From Protonemura montana (lineage: Eukaryota; Arthropoda; Insecta; Plecoptera; Nemouridae): DNA of 64,000 nucleotides. The stretch spans positions 4,938,001-5,002,000 of the forward strand of contig OX387610.1 in the NCBI GenBank assembly GCA_947568835.1. The letters run 5' to 3'. Every line of letters starts with the position of its first letter. Within the stretch, counting starts at the first letter, position 1. Positions 12,301-21,300 of this stretch are shown here, in pieces. The translations under genes were made by a program, and so were the position numbers. A model generated the notes under the pieces. The model was given only the letters and a program-made list of their open reading frames with translations, did not search any database and was not told the DNA's origin.

Positions 12301-15300
12301 TGGAGGCGTTTTAGCTAACGTCAGGTGAGAACAATTAACGATTACTTGTTAGCGCTGTTGGCATTTGTACTATTGTATTATTTTCTTGGATCGTTTGAAG
12401 GGTATTACAGAAAAAACCTTAATGAGTTACATAAAAAAAAACACGTTTAATATAACTGGTATTGGTAACTTAAACGGTAAAATTGTCTACACTACTTATT
12501 ATTTATTCAGTCAATGGTTGGGAATCCAAGTCTGCGATAGTTTTTGAAAAAAGAGCCGTTATTGGGTTTATTTTGAAATGTCTATCATTTTGTGAACTGT
12601 AATGGATATCTTGCAGTCTTAATATTTCTCGATTTTTACCAATTCCTTTTGAATCTTTTTCATTGATGTTAATCTGTGTATAGATCCTTTTGTACTTATG
12701 CAGTACCAAGTTTCACCTATTTTTAATTAAAATAGGCAACATCATCGATTTTATTTAGCATTAAGCTTACCCAACTATAATCACACTTTGTGAATCGTTG
12801 CCTGAGGAGATATTTTATAAACCTTGTTTCAACTGCTTGCTAATTTTTAACATGACACCCTAGCGTGGTCAGGGGTATTTATAAAAAAAGGTGTTTTTTT
12901 GTTTGTGTTTTTAGCGTGTTCTTTCAGGAAGAAATCATTTAACTGAATTTGGTTTCAAAGCAAAATAAGTATTTTTTACCAGAAAATTAACGATTAATCA
13001 AGATTAGGCCCCAAATTAAATAAGTACTGTCTTTGTTCCTAGGTACGCGGTGTTCGCGTTGGGTTCCAGTGCTTTCCCTCCCAACTTCTGTGCGTTTGGC
13101 TTCAAAATAGACAACCTGTTCAGTCAACTTGGGGCCAGGAGGTTGATGGACGTCGTTGTTGGTGACGAGCAGAAAGGGCAGCAAAAGTCATTCCGGTAAG
13201 ATGCTTCTGATTGATTAAGCTTATCAGGTAACAAAGCATATTCACGAGAAAAATGTTTCAATACGCTAGGTTTTAAATGATAATTGAAGAATAAAAGTGA
13301 GGGTCTAATAAAGAATTAATGCCGTGTAGAAACATCTCTTGATCCCGGAGAATGATTTTACTTACGTTAAGATATATACTTTTCAAAATATTGAAATTTA
13401 GAACTATGATTAAATATGGACGACGTTACCATATTATAATGTTGTAAGAAGCCTGCGTCGTCTGCCATTTTAAATGCCACTTTTCAGATAGAAACAATAT
13501 TGTTAGATTTCAAAAATTGACGTTTGAAAACGGTTCAGCTAAATACTGAAAAGAAAAAAAATAGCTACTTTTGAAACTGACACTTCTGAAACAACACATT
13601 GCAAGCTCTGATCTGATGACAAGATTCATGGTAGCATTTGTTTTCAACATGTTAAGTTTAACAATATCTAGTTAAACATTTAACCATCAGTTAAAGTTGT
13701 CCACGGTCACAGCCAGTCATCAGATATATATATTTTCATCCTAATGTACAGTTACTTTTTGAACTGGACATCGTAAAACTGACCCCAACTCAATTCTCTG
13801 GAGCAGACCGTATTTCGTCGAGGACCATAAACTTGTTTGTATCCTATAAGATTTATTTTTGATTTTTGTATTTATTTATTTTTGTATTTATTCATGTTAC
13901 ATAAGCCTTGGCTTGTGTGTGGGAAAGGTACAAACATTACACCTTTGTAAGGGTTTCCTATTCAAGATGGTAACATAGTCAAATATAAGAAACATATAGA
14001 CATTTAGTAAAAGATCAGTTCGTCCATTAATTATAAGTATAATCAGATGTAAGTTTTAAGATTGTCATAGTAAAACATCACCTGCTTACACCTCCTTGCA
14101 GCAAATGGTTCTCAGAGATCTACCCCTTGTCGTGTCAGACATTCAACATCGCCGTCGACAAGAGCGTCTTGGAGTCTGAGATGACTGCTTTTGAGACGCG
14201 ACTCACTGAGAAGTCGGTACGATTCGTCTCGGCAAGGGGGGAACTTCTGCTTGCCGGTAAGATCATGGAAAAGCTAAACAAATAAAGACATGGAAAATCA
14301 TGGAAAGTCAACTATGTCAGTCAAGAAATGTTAGTTTTGAGTTTTCATCATTGAAGTTTCAGGTTTAGTCAAAGGGTTAGTTAATGTTAATGTTAACTTT
14401 CTGCTGAGCAAACGAGCCGGCAACATGTGGTAATGTAGGTGCCACCCGATGGCGCTCGCTGTATTCCTTTTTAACAAACCTCTATAATGAATATTTAGGA
14501 CTGAAAATATCGTTGCTTGTTTATCAATTGTCAAGGTTGGCGTTAATTAAGATAAATTGAGCGTAGACAAATCTTTGAAAGTTAGTACAGCAACTTCATT
14601 CGCCTTGCTTATCAACCTCTCGACAGCATGGATTTGTGGAGGAATCCTGTGGTTTGCGTTGTATTTGAAAAACCGGTGGTCCCCTTGGTGCTCTTCGACA
14701 GGAGTAGGCTAAGTGCCGGCACCGGGTTTTCCCTCCTCCCTTCTACGCTAGGTTAAGTTCATCATCATCATCCTCATCATCATCCACTGATTCACCGACG
14801 CCATTAGACCAGTGCCACAGGACCCGTTGTCATAACAGTGCGTCGTTAAGCACAATAATTAATCAATCAATCGGTCATGTAACGGCCAATTTCACGGAGA
14901 CAGTTTAACGTTAACGCTTTGTTACTAAAATTTTGCTTTTCAGCAGGATGCACTAATGTTATAATTCTGGTTTTTCACAGCTCTGAAAAAGATTACCAGA
15001 CGAAACGTGGAGGGCTGCAAAGTGATTAGAAAAAGTCAGCTGCACAAAGTCGGAGAAAAGTAAGTCAATAACAGGGTAGATCACTTTGATAAGAGTTTAA
15101 ATTTGATCTAATTTGCATACAATTTCAGTAGCAACCGAACTGGGTTAAGAACTAGGGACCTCCCGATTGTTGGTTTGGTATTGTACCAATTGCTTAGTCT
15201 GTGGACAGATGTGATATGTGATCGCACAGATCAGAGCTTTGCAGAATGGCCTCCAGATCAAAGTAGTCTTCAGATTTGTTTAGGTTATGTATCCAGGATG

Positions 15301-18300
15301 GCAGTTGAAAAATGTCTTCTAAATTTTATCATTAGGGACACTAAAAAAACTCTCACAAATCGGGTACATCTTTTAGAGCTATCTTTAGAAACCTGTCTGT
15401 ATGTAAGGTCGATCTTATGACTTTACGGTCTCCCACTAATTTTGAAGCTAAGAAAAACTTCAACAATGACTCTTTACAGTTCCAGCACGATCCTGTTGGA
15501 GCTTGCCAGCGAGGAGCGCTACCTACCTGGGGACCACGTCGGCGTCCTACCGGAGAACCGAGCCGAGCAGGTGGACGGACTCCTGCGTCGCTTGGACTCC
15601 AACCTTGACCCCAACAAGGTGGTCGCGTTGCAGCTGCTCTCGGAGAAGAACACGGGACAAGGTAAGATGTTGGCTATGGTTCTTAAATGAAGATTTGATT
15701 TTGACCTTTGACTTTTGATGTCAGTGCCTAGAACTAGGAATGGATTCAAGGTTATGTTTGAAGTCTAATTAAAAAAAAAAACTTTTGGTAATACGAAAAA
15801 CTATTTGAAATGGGTTTTGAATGCTAAGTAAGGGACAACTAAAATTTCCCGACGTTTCGTAACATGTACTAGCTACTTCTTCAAGGGTTAAAACAGTTAG
15901 TTAGAGTTAGAGCATTAGTTGGAGCAGGATTTCACAGTAAATATTGCTGAAATTGTCTAAAAATTAAGAAATATTTTATACAAATGTGGAAAATACCATT
16001 GGGTAAATAAACATGTTTGGGTAAGCATGCTGCACTGTAATTTCTAAACATCTTCGACTGTCATGCCATTAAACTGCCAATTCAAGATAGGAACCCAAAA
16101 AACAAAATAGCCAACACACAGCCTTCTTGCCTAAGAGCTCTTATGGGTGAACGTTATTCTCAGGCTGAGTGTCAGCTGTTTTTTCGGTGGTTCTTAACCT
16201 TGTTTATGGTAAAAAAAATCCTATTTTCTTCACATCGAACGCCAATAAAAGCTGCTGATAGATTTTTTCATTGAAAGCATGTCACGTCCAGAAATCAGCT
16301 TACCTGTATCTCTTAGATCAATTGCCTCTTGCTGGAGGTATATTTCTGCTTATTAATAATTATAATCCCCTTATCCCAACCCCGCGAAAGCTGGAATTTG
16401 TGTGTCCGGATAGCTCAGTTGGTAGAGCACCCGACCGGCAAGTGGGAGGTCCCGGGTTCGTAACCCGGTTCGGTTGCACATTTTTCCTGTCTAGCTTCCT
16501 TTCCATCATCCGCTTGCTGATTTAAGCTCCCTTGTGGAAATGCCAGAAAATCCAAAAAACACTGCATTATAATGGAAGTTAATGTTACAAAATTGTACAA
16601 CTTGTAAGTCTGGGCTTCGTCATTTGAGGCAGTGGAAAGGGTGGTGGTGGTGGTGGTGGTGGTGGTGGTGGTAGACATTAACCATGGTATTATTTAGTTA
16701 TTAAATCGAAACGTTTTGTATGTGCCTTCAGAAAAGATACCATTAGTTTCCAAAAGAAATCGGTTATTTATTTATTTATTAATTTTTTAAGTTCAGAGTG
16801 AAGCAAACACAATATGACTCCAGTTACCAGACCTGACCACTAACAGTTAAGAACGATTGACTATCAGGCTCGTGGTCGCCGCATGGATCGCTGCCCGCGT
16901 GCTCGCTGCGCACGCTGCTCACGCGCTTCCTGGACATCACCACACCGCTGCGCCCGTTGCAGCTTGAAGCGTTGCTGCCCCTGGCGACGGCACCGGAGCA
17001 GGCGCAGCGACTGGCGCAGCTGGCGACGGTACGTTATGTGTTTCTAATACCCTGATTGCGAGATTAGGATGTGAATTACTTTTAAGGCAGAAACTTTGTT
17101 TCCATTCTCAACAAATAATGAGCTGTCGCTATGTACTAAGGTTGATGAATGCAGACTTAAATTAGTAGAAGAACTCAAAACGCTACTTAGGTCGGGTCTT
17201 ACCAAAATTTTCAACTATAAGTTGGATCTCTAACTCACAGAAATATCTTATTTTCACTGCATGTGATTGGCAATAGTTTCAACTAACACTTCAACTAGGA
17301 GGCAAGATTTTGATCAATCCGGACCTACTTGAGGGTGAATTCTACTTTGACCAGGAATTTCTAGAGCACAGAACATCTTAAAATGTATTGTTGATTCATA
17401 TTTTTAAATGAATGATTGTCGGATCTGCAATAAAATAGAGTTGCATAATAGATGATTGATAGATAACTATATTATACACTTATTAAGGGGGATATTTAGA
17501 ACGATGGTTAGCGCTTTTACAACAATGTTATGATACTATCATTAGGTTAATGCCTAACTGTCTCAATTCATGCAGTTGAATTACAACACATGCTTTTGTG
17601 AGCAACTGGAAAGATAATGAAATGCCGTATCTACTTATGTAGGACTTCCCTTCTCCTGAACACCCACCCAAACCAAAACTGTCTCTAAACTTGGAAAACT
17701 AATGACTACCCTGTGCTTGCCATAGAAATTTCAGTACAACTTACCACCTTGTCTCCCCACCAGGACTCCATCAAGTACGATGAATGGGTGACTCTCCGTC
17801 AACCCACAGTCCTCGAAGTCCTCGAGGAGTTTTCTTCCATCCGCGTCTCGCCCGCATTGTTAGCGGCCATCCTCCACCCTCTGCAGTCGCGATCTTACAG
17901 CATCAGCTCCTGCAGAGACGTGCATCGAGGACAGATCCATCTGACAGTGAGCGTGGTCAGCTACCGCTCGGAGGCTGGAGTAGGACCAATGCACTACGGA
18001 GTCTGCTCTAACTACCTCAACGACATCGCAGTTGATGAACTGGTCTACTTGTTCGTCAGAAAGTTAGTACCTAGTGCACTGGTAGAGATTTGATCTTTTA
18101 ATAATTACTTTACTACAACTGTTTTGTCATGAAGATTTGGAACTATCAAGGTACTGAGACTCACTTAATTTCTATCCTACGTGGACACACCGCTTTGGAT
18201 GAATAGGCCGATGGTTTTCTGGGCCACACCCTTGCATGACAGCTACTTTTTCCACAGTGGCAAGCACTTTGCATTGCCGCTGGATGTCAGCAAGCCGGTG

Positions 18301-21300
18301 ATAATGGTGGGCCCTGGCACAGGCATAGCGCCCTTCAGGGGATTCTGGCAACAACGTCACCACCAGCGCAGCCAAGTTGTCAACGGTGAGCAAATAAAGC
18401 ATACTTTTTTGGATTTCTTTGTGTTTGGATGTATTTTATAAAACTGAGCTATTAAAATGCACCGAGCTCCCGAACTGATTTTGTCCAAATGGCAAAGATT
18501 AAGAAGTATTATAGTTTTTAAACTCATGTCTACTTTTTCTAATCTCAGCCCTAGTTTTGAAAAGTACTATTTAATATTAGGGGATTTGAATGCTATAAAA
18601 ATTCACTATAGGTTTTTATACCTTCGCATTACATTTTTTTTTAAAATATTCAACGAAAAACTAAAAGTTTAAAAAATTTGTATGGGTTTAAATGGAAGTG
18701 AAAGTTTTGAAAGATTCATCATATTGTTTACAACTTTCAGAAAAAATTCAATTCTTAGGCTGTGGTTTTTTTTTAACCATTGAAAGGACTTAGACAGCTT
18801 TGGCCATAAATATAATTATGAGAAGTTTTGTAAATATCAAAAGCTTTTAACCACCCCAGACTGTTGTATTGTCATCGATTTAATTCGACGACAAATCGTT
18901 TGCCGATCTCCCGACAGGTGTCTCTAGGTATCATAATTTCACAGAGAAAGCACGCGAGGAGTTTGGCGAGATGACGCTGTTCTTTGGGTGCCGCGATCGT
19001 GACATGGATTTGTTCCACGACGAGAAGATGAAGATGGTCAAGGAGGGTGCACTCAGTTCTGTCTTCGTGGCGCTCTCGCGGGACTCTTCGGTGCCAAAGG
19101 TGAAACAGAGGACGATAGAAAGAAAATATTTTAAAACTTAGTTTTTTGTTGCTTAGGCCTGGTATTTCAATATTTCTTAACTATTAACTTAACACTTAAC
19201 ACTTAACTTAAATATTATAGGTTATAACTGTTCAGTGAAACGTTTTCTGCTGATATTTTAAGACCCGATGCTCTCAAATCTCAATGGAGCAGCTTTAAAA
19301 TAACTTCAAAAAATACTAATCGCCGTAGAAAAGCATTTCTTTCATCGCAAGATGGGGTTATTTTACCAACTATCCTCGATATCGAAGGTTAGAAACAGAG
19401 TGGCAAGCATATCCACCCTTGAATTTCAAAGTCAATGGAATTCTAACATTTAATATAAAAAAATTTCAAAATATCCCAAATCATCTCTGAGGAAATAGGC
19501 ACTAGAAAACAGGTCACGTACAATAATTCAATATTTATTAACATAGCACCACTCTACATCAATGACCTTTGCATTTTCAAAACCAATACCATGAATGCAA
19601 TTACAGATATACTTTACATCATCATTGAGTTTACAGATACCTTCAGAGGGAAAGGGTTATTCGTTCTACTGAGCAAACGAGCCGGCAGCACGCGGTAACA
19701 GTAGATGCCATCCGATAGCGCTTGTAACCGTTTTTTTTTTTTTAATTACATCAATAATTAATTAATTAAAACTAAAAATATCGATACAGAAACATCAATC
19801 GTTGAGGTTAGTATTAATGAAGATTAATTGAGCGTAAACTAGTCTCAAATGCGAGTTATCTGCGAGAAATAACAAAACAGTTTTTCCTGACAGCAGAAAG
19901 AACGGTGACTTCACCTAAATACATCCTCCATTTTTGTCTTTAAAGTAGTCATTTGGCAGCCATTGGAAGACAGTTTGACAGTTTGACAGTTTGACAGTTT
20001 GACAGTTTGACAGTTTGACATAAGCGTTACAGTAGTACTTTATGATGATGTCCGATGCCGGGAACGGAATACTTGTTTGAAAAAGTGCTAGAAAAACGTA
20101 CTAACGAGGCAATCTGTATTTCAACAAAACATTTATTAGGTTTATCATATTTTATTTAAATTCCCGCCTAAGGGAAGGGCTAGGTAGCGGACCGCTCAGT
20201 ATCACTATTAACATCCTTTAGATAGGAGAGAGACATACGCCGAGGGTGTGTGGCCGTATGGAGTGTGTAACCCGTCACAAAAGAGGGTAAATGTGTTTTT
20301 TAAAGTGAGATTCGATTGAGTTTACAAGAAAACATTTCATTCTTATGAAAGACCAACCTGACGAGAGCACATGGACGTCGAAAGCAACATTGAACATTAA
20401 CACTAAGGTACTAAGGTACCATCATATCCAAGGCACCCTAAGATATAGACACACTAAGCTGCAATCCATGCTTTTTAACCCATATGATTGCCCAAAACCT
20501 AACCAATTTCCTTTCTTCCCTGCCCCATTGCAGACATACGTGCAGCACGTGCTAGCGCAGCAAGGCTCAGCCGTATACCGTTCGTTGGCTGCGCAAGGCG
20601 GTCACCTCTTTGTCTGCGGCGACGTCTCGATGGCCGAGGGTGTACGCAAAGCTCTTACTACCGTCGCTAAGCAGCAAGGGTACCTGGACGATGAAGCCGC
20701 CAATCAGTTCATAGACCAACTCAAGGTATAAAAGGATGAATTAAAAAAAAATTATGAATTTGTTACATTTATGGTAATTGGTCCCCGAAAAGCATAAATT
20801 CATCTTTCTATAACTTTTTCACTTTGAAAAATCTCTAAAACTTGGATTAATGTGCTAAATGCTGACAAGCCCTAACGCAGGATCAACAGTCATTAAGAAT
20901 TTTGCGTCGTTTAAATTAAGTTTCTTTAATTATTGCCAGCTAAGACATCAGAATAAGCTTGCTACATAAACATATATATGTGTTTTTAAAAGGCTCGTAC
21001 GTTATGCCATGTAATCTTTTGAAAATGCATTAATTTAAAGCTTGGGTAGAGCATAAGATCCAGACAGCTGATCTCAAATAACCTGGATAGAGCATAGGAT
21101 CCAGCCAGCTGATCTCAAATAACCTGGATAGAGCATAGGATCCAGCCAGCTGATCTCAAATAACCTGGATAGAGCATAGGATCCAGCCAGCTGATCTCAA
21201 ATAACCTGGATAGAGCATAGAATCCAGCCAGCTAATCAAATAACCTGGAAAGAGCATAGGATCTAGCCAGCTGATCTCAAATAACCTGGATAGAGCATAG

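Noticed and set aside
16404-16479. Functional tRNA-Ala(GGC) gene
   Set aside because: The acceptor stem pairs poorly and the same unit with the same flanks recurs at least four times in decayed form, so it is a repeat element.
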